From: Hyphomicrobiales bacterium
GTDB taxonomy: Bacteria > Pseudomonadota > Alphaproteobacteria > Rhizobiales > Beijerinckiaceae
DNA length: 64,000 bases
NCBI GenBank assembly: GCA_017302635.1
Contig: JAFLCX010000003.1
Coordinates: 62,001 to 126,000, forward strand
Direction: 5' to 3'
In this document: positions 52,444 to 60,676 of the stretch, piece after piece
Layout: each line of letters starts with the position of its first letter
How positions within the stretch are numbered: position 1 is the stretch's first letter
The notes under the pieces: model-generated
Seen by the model: only the letters and a program-made list of their open reading frames with translations
What the model was told of the DNA's origin: nothing
Database searches by the model: none
Position numbers and translations under genes: made by a program

Positions 52444-53388
52444 TCATTCCGTCCGCACGTTCACGCCCTGGCTGCGATAGAATTCCGCAAGGTCCGGATG
52501 ATAGGGAATCACCTGATTTTTCGTCGCATTGGCTGGAAGCGTCATGCTCGCGGCCTTCATGCGTGCTTCGAGTGCGGGGCGCCCATCAAAGAGTGCCTTG
52601 GCAAAGGACTGGATGGCTGAAGAGGGAACTCTCTTGCCGCAGACCACGATGTTCCAGATGCCGACAGCCTCGACGGCAACCTGCTGCCCCTTGTAGGTGC
52701 CAGCCGGCACGTTCGAAGGGGCGAGGTAAGGCAGGCGCTGGATGATCGCCGCGCGTTCAGCCTCGCTGAAGCCGAGGACCCGGACAGGATAGCGATCCGC
52801 AGCAGTTCTGAACGCCGGAACCGGAAGGCCGGCACCGAACCAGAAGGCCTGAACTTCGCCTTTTTCGAGCTGAACGATGTGGTCGTTGGGCGCGCCATTC
52901 GCCATGTCGGCTTTTACGCCCGTCGCCTGGAGTATGCCGGCAAACATCAGTTCGCCGGTGCCCTGCTTGGGCCCGACTGCGACCTTCAGTCCCTTGAGGT
53001 CTGCAAAACTCCTGACCGTTCCGCCCTCGGGCACGATTGTATGAAAGGTGGTCTCATACATCGGCGCAACGGCCCGGAAATTCTGCATCTTGACCCCGCC
53101 TGTCCAGCCACCGAGGCCATTCCAGGCTTCATAAGCAGGACCAAGCACGGCGAGCCCGCAATCGGCCTGCCCCGCTTCCACGCGCTTGAGATTTTCGGCC
53201 GTTCCGCTCGTCTGCTGGACGTCGATCACAAGGCCTTTTTCTTTCAGGACGGCCGCGACATGCTGGCCGTAATCCAGAAATCCGCCGCCCGGTGCGCCGG
53301 TCGCGAGAGACAGGCTCTGCGCGGAAGCCGATCCGAGGGCGAGCACGGAGAAGGCCAGGCTCCACCCGGATTTTTGCCATATGTTCAT
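52444..53388 (-). CDS. TAXI family TRAP transporter binding protein
   Basis: This 314-residue periplasmic protein of the TAXI type (TRAP-associated extracytoplasmic immunogenic) has a signal peptide ending ASAQS, LATGAPGGGFLDYGQHVA, DVQQTSGTAENLKRVEAGQADCGL and KVAVGPKQGTGELM. I chose ATG at 53388, with AAAGGGTGGA upstream. It stands alone with its own terminator; the fused 4TM-12TM membrane protein usual for TAXI systems is not in the window, so it may partner a distant permease. Confidence 0.85.
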   Translation of the reverse strand: MNIWQKSGWSLAFSVLALGSASAQSLSLATGAPGGGFLDYGQHVAAVLKEKGLVIDVQQTSGTAENLKRVEAGQADCGLAVLGPAYEAWNGLGGWTGGVKMQNFRAVAPMYETTFHTIVPEGGTVRSFADLKGLKVAVGPKQGTGELMFAGILQATGVKADMANGAPNDHIVQLEKGEVQAFWFGAGLPVPAFRTAADRYPVRVLGFSEAERAAIIQRLPYLAPSNVPAGTYKGQQVAVEAVGIWNIVVCGKRVPSSAIQSFAKALFDGRPALEARMKAASMTLPANATKNQVIPYHPDLAEFYRSQGVNVRTE

Positions 53389-53434
53389 CGCGATCCACCC
53401 TTTCGAAACTGGGCCCGCTTGAGGCCGGAGAGCG

Positions 53435-53470
53435 CCCGATGCCCATTGGGGAGAGGATGAGGGCATCGGG
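53435..53470. repeat. 10-bp perfect inverted repeat upstream of the TAXI gene
   Basis: CCCGATGCCC (53435-53444) and GGGCATCGGG (53461-53470) form a perfect repeat around 16 bases. It lies 47 bases upstream of the TAXI gene start. No T-run follows on the minus strand, so a protein-binding site is more likely than a terminator. Confidence 0.4.
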
Positions 53471-53592
53471 GCAAACGAAAGGTATGTTACTCATTATCAA
53501 TTGGAATTGCCGTTTCGGCACGCCGTGGTGCCGCTCCATTCCGCGCGGAACCACGAGCATTCAATTCAGGGAGTTGACCTCCAGCATGCGCC

Positions 53593-54351
53593 CTAATCCG
53601 AGCGTTGCGCGCCACGATTTTCAAACAAGGCCATGAGCGAAGGGCTGAGGCCCATGACCCGGGCCGAGCGGGCAAGCCCGCTCCTCGGAACATGGGCGAC
53701 GGCGCCTGATTGCAGCAGGGCCTGTGCCCGGCGGACTGACGACTTCATGCCGCCGAAAAGCCGCGTTGAAGTCAAGGGTTGCAGACGTTCCGCCACGCCC
53801 GACATGACGGCACCGCAGATGACGACCGCATCGACAGAAGCCCGCCTGCGCATCTCTTCGAGCGCGGCGAGAATCGCTTCGTCGAGCCGGGTCGCATCAA
53901 GATAGGCGGAAACCGAGGTGACCTCGACAACCTGAATGGCAACAACGCGGTCGCGCATCGGATAACGATCGAGCATGGCGCGGTAGAGTGGCAGACTTGC
54001 CGTGCCGAACACCAGCATGCCCAGACGATCGGAGATGGCTGCCGCATCGAGCAAGGCCGCTTCGGTCATGCCAATGATGGGAATTGGCACGAGATCGCGC
54101 GCAGCAAGAAGCCCGCTGTCAAAAGAAATCGCGAGGATAGCCGCGTCATGGTCCTTGTAGTGTTCTGCAAGGCGCTCAAGAACCGCCATCGATGCGATCA
54201 GATTTTCCGGCTCCGCGGTCACGATGTCGGCGCCGTAGCGCGCGGTCACACCGGTCAGGATCGTATCATCTGAAACATGCAGGCGTGCATCCGACACGCA
54301 ATGATCCGTCACCGCCTGGGTCGTGTTGCCGTTGATCAGCAAGAGTCTCAT
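53593..54351 (-). CDS. Asp/Glu racemase-fold protein with one catalytic Cys
   Basis: This 252-residue hydantoin racemase-like protein has INGNTTQAVTD at the N-terminus. The first catalytic Cys site reads ISFDSG, without Cys (Ile75 and Ser76); the second keeps Cys179 in ICGAVMSG. One cysteine fits a decarboxylase or other one-base mechanism better than a racemase. It overlaps the amidohydrolase stop by 4 bases. Confidence 0.72.
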   Translation of the reverse strand: MRLLLINGNTTQAVTDHCVSDARLHVSDDTILTGVTARYGADIVTAEPENLIASMAVLERLAEHYKDHDAAILAISFDSGLLAARDLVPIPIIGMTEAALLDAAAISDRLGMLVFGTASLPLYRAMLDRYPMRDRVVAIQVVEVTSVSAYLDATRLDEAILAALEEMRRRASVDAVVICGAVMSGVAERLQPLTSTRLFGGMKSSVRRAQALLQSGAVAHVPRSGLARSARVMGLSPSLMALFENRGAQRSD

Positions 54352-55853
54352 GTCGGGTGCGCCCAGCGGTTCATGCCGATTTCCGTTTGCGCCGCCTTGA
54401 GATACATCGCGCGATAATAGGCATCGAGTTCTCTCGCTGCAGAATGGGCCTGCGCGAAATCACCTGCAAGCTCAGCCATGATCGCACGCGCCTCGGCTTT
54501 GATTGCTTTCTCATCCACGTTCAGAATCACGCCATCACGCATCACGATCTCGCCAGCAACCATGGTGAGACGAACCGAAGACCCGTTCTCGCAGTAGACA
54601 AGTTGGCGGACCACGTCATTGAGCGGCGTGAAGGCCAAAGTTTCGAGATCCAGAAGGACGAGATCTGCCTCGGCCCCGACAACCAGATTGCCGATCGCGC
54701 CTTGCTGACGCATGGCGCGCGCCCCTCCCTCGAAGAGACAGCGGAGGATTTCGGCGGCACTGGGCCAGCGCAGATAATCGGAGTCGGTGATCTTGTGGAT
54801 CAGGCCGGCCATTTTAGCGACAGCCCATAGGTTATGGGTATCGTCGGCCACGGCTTCGTCGGTGCCGAGGCAAATGGGAATGCCGTGATCCCGCAAGGCC
54901 CGGAATGGCATGATCCCGCTTCCGAGCTTGAGATTGCAAACCGGATTATGCGCGACCACGCAGCCGGCATCGGCAATCAGGCGCATGTCCGCGTCATCGA
55001 CCCAGATCGCATGGACGATCTGCATCCGCTCATCCAGCAGCCCGAGATCATGGACATAGCGCACGAGCGATTTTCCGAGCTTCTCCTGCCCGAAGACCCG
55101 CTGCAGCTTGGTCTCGAGCATATGCACGACGAAGGGCAAGTCACGCGCCTTGCTCAGTGCGCTCAGCGCTTCAAAATACGGGATTGTGACCCGTTGAGGT
55201 GCCGAGCAGGAAACACCGGCGCGCAGCCGTCCGTGGGCAGCACCGTGCCATCGCGTGATCAGATGATCGTATTGCTCCAGCAGATATCCGGCTGATGCCA
55301 CCGGCGCCGCTTCCATGCGGGACCTGATCGTTTCGGGAAGGAGTTCAGCCAGAAAGGGATATTTGGCATATTCGACGATATTGGGTTGATCGAGGGTCGT
55401 CGTCGCCCGCATGCCGATGTCGCGATAGGCTTCCATGACGCCATCGATTGTTTCCGGTGTCGGCATCGGAACGTAGAAGGCGTCATCCATCACGCTGGTG
55501 ATGCCAAGCTTGAGCATTTCCATCGCACCCAGCAATGTGCGGATATACGCCGTTCGTTTCGATGGCGGCCGCTCGGTCAGCGGCGGCACCTCGTAGAGCA
55601 TGAACAATTCAAGCGGCAGCCCTTCCAATGTGCCGCGCATGAAATTGGCCGGCGAATGGACATGCGCGTTGATAAGGCCGGGCATGGCGAGCATGCCCCT
55701 TCCATCGATGATCTCGGCTCCCTCAGGCGGGATCAGGGACCGCCCAATGGCGGCGATCCGACCGGATTTGATCAGGATATCAGCCTCCGCATGCGCATCG
55801 CCGACCGTGTTCAAGGTCAGAATGCGCGACCCACGGATCAATCTGGATGGCAT
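54348..55853 (-). CDS. ATZ/TRZ family amidohydrolase
   Basis: This 501-residue metal-dependent amidohydrolase has NAHVHSP (metal His pair) near residue 64, VVHMLET, VHAIWV and LGTDEAVADD. It hydrolyses or deaminates a heterocycle or amide. It sits between a TRAP large subunit 4 bases upstream and a racemase-fold gene downstream, so it likely acts on the substrate imported by that TRAP system. It differs clearly from the amidohydrolase at 43527. Confidence 0.82.
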   Translation of the reverse strand: MPSRLIRGSRILTLNTVGDAHAEADILIKSGRIAAIGRSLIPPEGAEIIDGRGMLAMPGLINAHVHSPANFMRGTLEGLPLELFMLYEVPPLTERPPSKRTAYIRTLLGAMEMLKLGITSVMDDAFYVPMPTPETIDGVMEAYRDIGMRATTTLDQPNIVEYAKYPFLAELLPETIRSRMEAAPVASAGYLLEQYDHLITRWHGAAHGRLRAGVSCSAPQRVTIPYFEALSALSKARDLPFVVHMLETKLQRVFGQEKLGKSLVRYVHDLGLLDERMQIVHAIWVDDADMRLIADAGCVVAHNPVCNLKLGSGIMPFRALRDHGIPICLGTDEAVADDTHNLWAVAKMAGLIHKITDSDYLRWPSAAEILRCLFEGGARAMRQQGAIGNLVVGAEADLVLLDLETLAFTPLNDVVRQLVYCENGSSVRLTMVAGEIVMRDGVILNVDEKAIKAEARAIMAELAGDFAQAHSAARELDAYYRAMYLKAAQTEIGMNRWAHPT

Positions 55854-55857
55854 GACA

Positions 55858-57162
55858 TCAGCCCATCGACTGCTTGGGCAGCCAGAGCACGATCTGCGGG
55901 TAGAACCAGATCATCGCAACCATCGACAGCATCACCACGAGGAAGGGCAACACGCCGACAATGACATCGCTCATGGCCCCTTCCTTGCGGATCCCCTGAA
56001 CGACGTAGAGGTTCATCCCAACCGGCGGTGTGATCAGGGCGAGTTCTGCCATAAGGACAAGGAAGATACCGAACCAGACGGGGTCAATCCCCAGCGCGAT
56101 CACGATCGGGAACACAATCGGGATTGTCCCGACCACCATCGCCAATGCATCCAGAAAACATCCCAGAATGAGATAGAACACCGTCAGGATCAGGATCATC
56201 TGGCCCGGTGAGGCACCCAGGCTGGAAATATAGTTGGTGAGCAGGGTGGGTATTCCCATCACGCCAAGGACGAAGTTGAGGTAGAAGGCTGCCGCAGCAA
56301 TGAGCGTGATCATCGCAGTGATCGATAGCGTCGACAGAAAGCACTCGTGCAACATCCTGATATTCAGTCGGCCGTAGCCAATGCACAGGCCCAGCGCGAT
56401 CACGATACCCAGCGCGGCGGACTCGGTCGGGGTCGCCCAACCGGCATAGATCGAGCCCATCACGAAGACGAACACCACAACCGGCGGAGCGAGGTCGACA
56501 AGGCGTTTGAGCTTGTCCTTCAGGGGGCTCCCGGGTTCCTGCGGACCTGCCAGCGAAGGGTTCCACAGACAAGCGACAACGATGACCGCCATGAAAAGTG
56601 CGGTCAGCAGCAAGCCCGGCAGAATGCCCCCGGCATAAAGGCGACCGACGGAGGTATTCGTCATCGCCCCGTATATGATCATGTTGATCGACGGCGGAAT
56701 GAGGATCCCAAGCGTCGCGCCCGCAGCGATCGAACCGAGCACAAGGCGCTGATTATAGCCGCGTTTTTCGAATGTCGGCAGCGCAACCGTGCCAATCGTC
56801 GCTGCCGTTGCGACGGATGATCCGGACACGGCCGCGAACATGGCGGATGCGCCGATATTTGTGTGCAACAACCCGCCCGGCATCGGACTCAGCCAATCCG
56901 AGAGCGAGCGGTACATCCTGTCGGTGAATCCCCCCCGCACCAGAAGTTCACCCAAGAGGACAAAAAGCGGTACGGCCACGAGCACGAAGTTGTTGGTCGA
57001 AGACCAGTTCTGGGTGCCGTATTCCAGGACGAGTGGCCAGCCGAGATAGATCACCCCGCCAAGCACGCTGAGAAAAAACATCACAAAGGCGACGTGAAAC
57101 CCCAGAGCCATCAGGAAGATCAGTAGAGCGAACCCGATCGCAGCGGTGGTGACATCAGCCAT
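55858..57162 (-). CDS. dctM: TRAP transporter large membrane subunit (DctM)
   Basis: This 434-residue protein has many membrane segments and DctM patterns such as VAVPLFVLLGELLVRGGFTD, VSGSSVATAATIGTVALP and GILIPPSINMIIYG. It is translationally coupled to dctQ by an 8-base overlap. Confidence 0.9.
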   Translation of the reverse strand: MADVTTAAIGFALLIFLMALGFHVAFVMFFLSVLGGVIYLGWPLVLEYGTQNWSSTNNFVLVAVPLFVLLGELLVRGGFTDRMYRSLSDWLSPMPGGLLHTNIGASAMFAAVSGSSVATAATIGTVALPTFEKRGYNQRLVLGSIAAGATLGILIPPSINMIIYGAMTNTSVGRLYAGGILPGLLLTALFMAVIVVACLWNPSLAGPQEPGSPLKDKLKRLVDLAPPVVVFVFVMGSIYAGWATPTESAALGIVIALGLCIGYGRLNIRMLHECFLSTLSITAMITLIAAAAFYLNFVLGVMGIPTLLTNYISSLGASPGQMILILTVFYLILGCFLDALAMVVGTIPIVFPIVIALGIDPVWFGIFLVLMAELALITPPVGMNLYVVQGIRKEGAMSDVIVGVLPFLVVMLSMVAMIWFYPQIVLWLPKQSMG

Positions 57163-57769
57163 TGCGGTCTCCGGTTGTTGTGCTGCCCGAGCGCGATTTC
57201 AGAGCTTCGAGTTCGCTGTCGAGTTCTTCCTTGACGCTGAGCGGGCCGTAATAGGCGTTGAGTTCCGCCCTCCCCGTGGCCAGCAACCAGAGCGCGTGGA
57301 TTGCATAGGCCGTCGCGATGACGCCAAACAGCACCAGACCCACGACCCAGGCCAATTGGGGCACCCAGAGCGGTTGCTGGAGATTGGGTGAAGAGGACTG
57401 GAACTCGATCGTATCCTGCAGGACCGAGATACCACGCCAGGCAGCGAACAGAGCGAAAGCGGACATCGAGATGAGCGCCAGCGTGTTGAGCACACGCTGC
57501 ACCTCGCGCGGCATGCGCACCAGGAAGACGTCGACGCGCGTATGCGCCTTCATCGCCATAGTGTAGGAGGCGCCAATTGCGGCAGAGATCGCCAGAACAA
57601 ATCCGCCGACCTCGTCCAGACCTTTGATCGATATGTTGAACAGCTTGCGAGCAACAATTTCGAAAGACAAAGCGACCGAGTAAATGAGGATCGCGTAGCC
57701 AAAGAGAATCGCGACAACGCGCGCAATCGGCTCGACGACGCGGGAGATCGGGTTGGCGGGCAAGCTCAT
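57155..57769 (-). CDS. dctQ: TRAP transporter small membrane subunit (DctQ)
   Basis: This 204-residue protein has about four hydrophobic segments and a longer hydrophilic C-terminal tail, rich in Glu, Ser and Arg, than most DctQ proteins. It lies 54 bases after the binding-protein gene, with a hairpin in the gap. Confidence 0.85.
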   Translation of the reverse strand: MSLPANPISRVVEPIARVVAILFGYAILIYSVALSFEIVARKLFNISIKGLDEVGGFVLAISAAIGASYTMAMKAHTRVDVFLVRMPREVQRVLNTLALISMSAFALFAAWRGISVLQDTIEFQSSSPNLQQPLWVPQLAWVVGLVLFGVIATAYAIHALWLLATGRAELNAYYGPLSVKEELDSELEALKSRSGSTTTGDRNG

Positions 57770-57792
57770 CGGGCAGCCTTTCGAGGCGCAAG

Positions 57793-57814
57793 GCAGGCGA
57801 AGCCGCTCGCCCGC
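57793..57814 (-). other. Intercistronic hairpin between dctP and dctQ
   Basis: On the minus strand GCGGGCGA pairs with TCGCCTGC (8 bp with one G-U pair) around a 6-base loop, in the gap after the binding-protein gene. Confidence 0.45.
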
Positions 57815-57823
57815 CCGCTTGGG

Positions 57824-58879
57824 TCACTCAATCTTGATTCCGCGCGCGGCACCGACCGTCTTGTTCCAGGTCGCCGAGCAGGTCGGGTCGACCTTGTTGC
57901 AAGCATCCCTCCAGAGGGGCAGCGCGCCCGCAGCCGCCGCAGCCGCCAGCTTGGCTGCATCCTCCTTGGAAGGCTTGACGAGCGTCATGTTGAATTTCTG
58001 CCCATTCTTGCATTCACCACCGGTATTGCAGCTCTGGGAGTCATCCGTGCCCGTCACGGCGTAGTTCCACATCGCGTCTTCGAGCTTCTTGAATGCTGCC
58101 AGAAGCTTGGCCTGATCGGCGGGCGTGAATTTGTTCCAGTAGGCGAGATTGATGAAGTGGCCCTGCACAGAACCGTTCACCGCAAGCGGCACGTAATGCG
58201 TCGTCACTTCCGGCCATTTGCCGGTATTGCCAGAATTGGGTGACGTCACACCACAATCGACGAGCTTGTTTCCGAGCGCGGAATAGACCTCCGTGAAGGA
58301 GAGCGTCACCGGGGTCGCTCCCAGCTTCTGAAGCAGGCCCGACATGGTCGGGGTAAAGGAACGGATCTTCAGGCCTTTGAAGTCATCCACGGACGCCACG
58401 GGCTTGTTGCAGTAGAAGACCTGCGGGCCGAAGGGCCAGAGCGTGAGCACCTTCGCGTTGAAGCGACGCTGCAATCGCTCGTCGAACACGGTGCGATAGG
58501 CATCGATGGCGGCCTTGAGGTCCGGAAAATTTGTCGAAACACCGGCCAGGTCAACTCCCTCGAAGAAGGGATCGTCACGCGAGGCCTGCCCGATCTGGAC
58601 CGACATCACATCGAAAGTTCCCGAGCGCAGCAGGCGGAGGGCATCTTCCGGCTTCACGTTCACGACATCCATCGGGTTGAAATTGACCGACAGCGACAAC
58701 CCGGTTTCCTTGGCGAGATTCTCGAAGAAGGGTGTCTCGATGCCTTTCGAATGCGCCACCGACGAAGAGAAATTCCCGGCGGCACGCATGGTTGTCGGAG
58801 ATTGCGCCATTGTCGCGCTGGGCAGGATTGCGCTCGCCAACGCGCATGCCGCACCGATCATTGTTGCCCTGACTGACAT
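57824..58879 (-). CDS. dctP: TRAP transporter substrate-binding protein (DctP)
   Basis: This 351-residue periplasmic protein has a signal peptide ending ATMAQS. LKIRSFTPTMSGLLQKLGATPVTLSFTEVYSALGNKLVD is the typical DctP core. I chose ATG at 58879; an upstream start would add 23 residues ahead of a normal signal peptide. It begins the operon that continues through the amidohydrolase and racemase-fold gene. Confidence 0.87.
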   Translation of the reverse strand: MSVRATMIGAACALASAILPSATMAQSPTTMRAAGNFSSSVAHSKGIETPFFENLAKETGLSLSVNFNPMDVVNVKPEDALRLLRSGTFDVMSVQIGQASRDDPFFEGVDLAGVSTNFPDLKAAIDAYRTVFDERLQRRFNAKVLTLWPFGPQVFYCNKPVASVDDFKGLKIRSFTPTMSGLLQKLGATPVTLSFTEVYSALGNKLVDCGVTSPNSGNTGKWPEVTTHYVPLAVNGSVQGHFINLAYWNKFTPADQAKLLAAFKKLEDAMWNYAVTGTDDSQSCNTGGECKNGQKFNMTLVKPSKEDAAKLAAAAAAGALPLWRDACNKVDPTCSATWNKTVGAARGIKIE

Positions 58880-58969
58880 GGTGAAAAACCCCTCGCTTTG
58901 ATTTTGATCCAGACTTGTCTCACTCAACCCAAGCATATCCCGGGCCAACCGGTGGTTTTCTGGTCCGAT

Positions 58970-59695
58970 CTAGAAAATCGGCAGGCTGAACACGCGCCCC
59001 CAACGCGCCAGCCGTCCCAAATCATACCCCGCAGCGCCGAGTGCACCCCAGACACCCAGCGCCGTGGAATCGAGAACAGGAATTCCGAGTTCGGCCTCCA
59101 GCACCGGAGCGAGGGCGGCACCATCGAAATTCGTGCAGAAATAGACGACGGCCTGCGGCCTCGCCTTCGCGACAGCGGCGCGCGTCATCGCAGCGATCTC
59201 GCTCGCAGCAATTTCCCCGTAGGAGAAATTGTCAGTCAGTCCCGAATGAACTTCAGAAACAGTCTCAATGCCCTTTCCGGCAAAGCCGGCAATGCATTTT
59301 GCCTGATAAGCCGTGTCGTAAGGCGTGACCAAAGCGATCTGGGTTGCAGCAAGCTTTCCAAGCGCATCAAGGATCGAAAGCGCCGCCGTCACGGCCGGAA
59401 CGCCCGTTCCCGCCGTGATCCGCGCAGTCAGGTCGTGATCGATGTCAAATCCGAGCGTTCCACCCTTCGATCCATTCCAGCAGATGGCATCCGGTCTGGC
59501 ATGGCTGAGAAGCGTGGCAGCATCCAGCATGCGATCCCAGTCGTAGGTGGCTGCACCGCTGGTATCGCCATGGACAGGGATCCGCGTGAACTGGACCGAG
59601 ATATCCGGCAGGTCCCGGGTCATGGCCATGGTGACGCGCTCGACGACGCGATTTCCGGAAGGCGTGATCGTGCCAATTGCCGTGCCGGAAACCAT
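58970..59695 (-). CDS. Maleate isomerase / arylmalonate decarboxylase-like racemase-fold protein
   Basis: This 241-residue Asp/Glu racemase superfamily protein has GTITPSGNRVVERVT at the N-terminus, typical of the maleate isomerase and arylmalonate decarboxylase group. Both catalytic cysteines are present: Cys72 in ICWNGSKGG and Cys187 in FCTNFDG. It could isomerise a cis-diacid or racemise a substituted acid. It is divergent from the GntR gene and upstream of the TRAP operon on the same strand, about 90 bases away. Confidence 0.78.
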   Translation of the reverse strand: MVSGTAIGTITPSGNRVVERVTMAMTRDLPDISVQFTRIPVHGDTSGAATYDWDRMLDAATLLSHARPDAICWNGSKGGTLGFDIDHDLTARITAGTGVPAVTAALSILDALGKLAATQIALVTPYDTAYQAKCIAGFAGKGIETVSEVHSGLTDNFSYGEIAASEIAAMTRAAVAKARPQAVVYFCTNFDGAALAPVLEAELGIPVLDSTALGVWGALGAAGYDLGRLARWGRVFSLPIF

Positions 59696-59751
59696 GACCC
59701 CCTCTTCGATCTCTTCTCTCGGGTTTGTAAGGGAACTCGATCATCTCGATG

Positions 59752-59763
59752 ATTGTCAACAAT
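59752..59763. promoter_or_regulatory. Probable GntR/FCD operator
   Basis: ATTGTCAACAAT is an inverted repeat (ATTGT-CA-ACAAT) in the divergent region between the racemase-fold gene and the GntR regulator. Similar sequences recur at 61636-61647 (reverse orientation, 11 of 12) and 61658-61669 (10 of 12). FCD-type GntR proteins commonly bind TTGT-NN-ACAA sites. Confidence 0.5.
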
Positions 59764-59935
59764 GCAAGCTCTTTTTGCTTGCAATTTAAGTAGGCGCGCC
59801 GCTCAAAATTTCAGCAAAATGACCGTCAAGTAAGGAGGAAGATCGAGGCATCAAGAAAGTGGACAGGACACGGCTTCCGTGGCAGCACTCTGGCGGTTAT
59901 CAATCCTGTCCAATGGGGCTTCCGAGCTGAACGAC

Positions 59936-60667
59936 ATGGCACCGCGCTCACGTAGCCCTGGCCCGCGGGCCGCTCACGATTCCGTTGACCACACAGGCGA
60001 AAACCGTGTCTCCGATGACGAGGTTTTTGCGCGCATCCATTCCGCCATCGCGCAACAGCAACTGCCGCCGGGAACCCGCTTGCGCGAGGACGAGATGCGA
60101 CAGATTTTTGGCGTCAGTCGCGCGCGGATCAGGAACGTGTTTTCCCGCCTCGCCTATGCGGGCGTGGTCACACTCGAACCCAATCGCGGTGCTTCGGTCA
60201 CGCGCCCCTCGGTCAAGGAAGCCCGAGAGATTTTCGTCGCCCGGAGAACCATCGAAGCGACCATTGTCGCGGAGGTTGCGCAACGCATCACCCGCAAGGA
60301 TGTTGTGAGGCTGCGCGACCATATTGCTCGGGAAGTGGATGCGGAGGCGAGACGCGATCGGGCCGAGATGATCCGGCTTTCAGGCGAATTTCACCTGCTT
60401 CTCGCCGATATTGCCGGAAATGCCGTCCTCAAGAAATTCCTGACAGAGCTGGTTACACGCGAGTCGCTTGTGATTGCGGCCTACGAAACTCCTGGGCGGC
60501 CGAGCTGTTCAAACCACGAGCATTCGCGCATTCTGGAGGCATTGGTTCTCAAGGATGCGGACAAGGCAACCATGCTGATGCAGGAGCACCTGGATGCTAT
60601 TGTCAGCCGCCTCGATCTCGACAGAAATTCGAGTCAATCTATTGATCTTGCTACAATTTTCTCCTGA
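59936..60667 (+). CDS. GntR family regulator, FCD subfamily
   Basis: This 243-residue regulator has a winged helix (about 28-92, with LPPGTRLREDEMRQIFGVSRAR) and an all-helical FCD ligand domain (about 97-225) with the acidic and His residues that usually bind a metal and a carboxylate (GEFHLLL, NHEHSRILEAL). I chose ATG at 59936; a GTG at 59879 would add 19 residues. It probably controls the flanking racemase/TRAP and deacetylase/TRAP genes. Confidence 0.85.
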   Translation: MAPRSRSPGPRAAHDSVDHTGENRVSDDEVFARIHSAIAQQQLPPGTRLREDEMRQIFGVSRARIRNVFSRLAYAGVVTLEPNRGASVTRPSVKEAREIFVARRTIEATIVAEVAQRITRKDVVRLRDHIAREVDAEARRDRAEMIRLSGEFHLLLADIAGNAVLKKFLTELVTRESLVIAAYETPGRPSCSNHEHSRILEALVLKDADKATMLMQEHLDAIVSRLDLDRNSSQSIDLATIFS

Positions 60668-60676
60668 ATAACATAT

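Noticed and set aside
58933..58947. Sigma-54-like site before dctP on the minus strand
   Set aside because: TGGCCCGGGATATGC has two mismatches to the consensus; it might be real, but it is too weak to list.
59763..59783. TGCAAGC / GCTTGCA hairpin before the GntR gene
   Set aside because: Seven-bp arms around a T-rich spacer can arise by chance; no function can be assigned and it is not followed by a T-run.
59880..59894. Sigma-54-like site before the GntR gene
   Set aside because: TGGCAGCACTCTGGC has two mismatches, and a regulator gene is an unlikely target.
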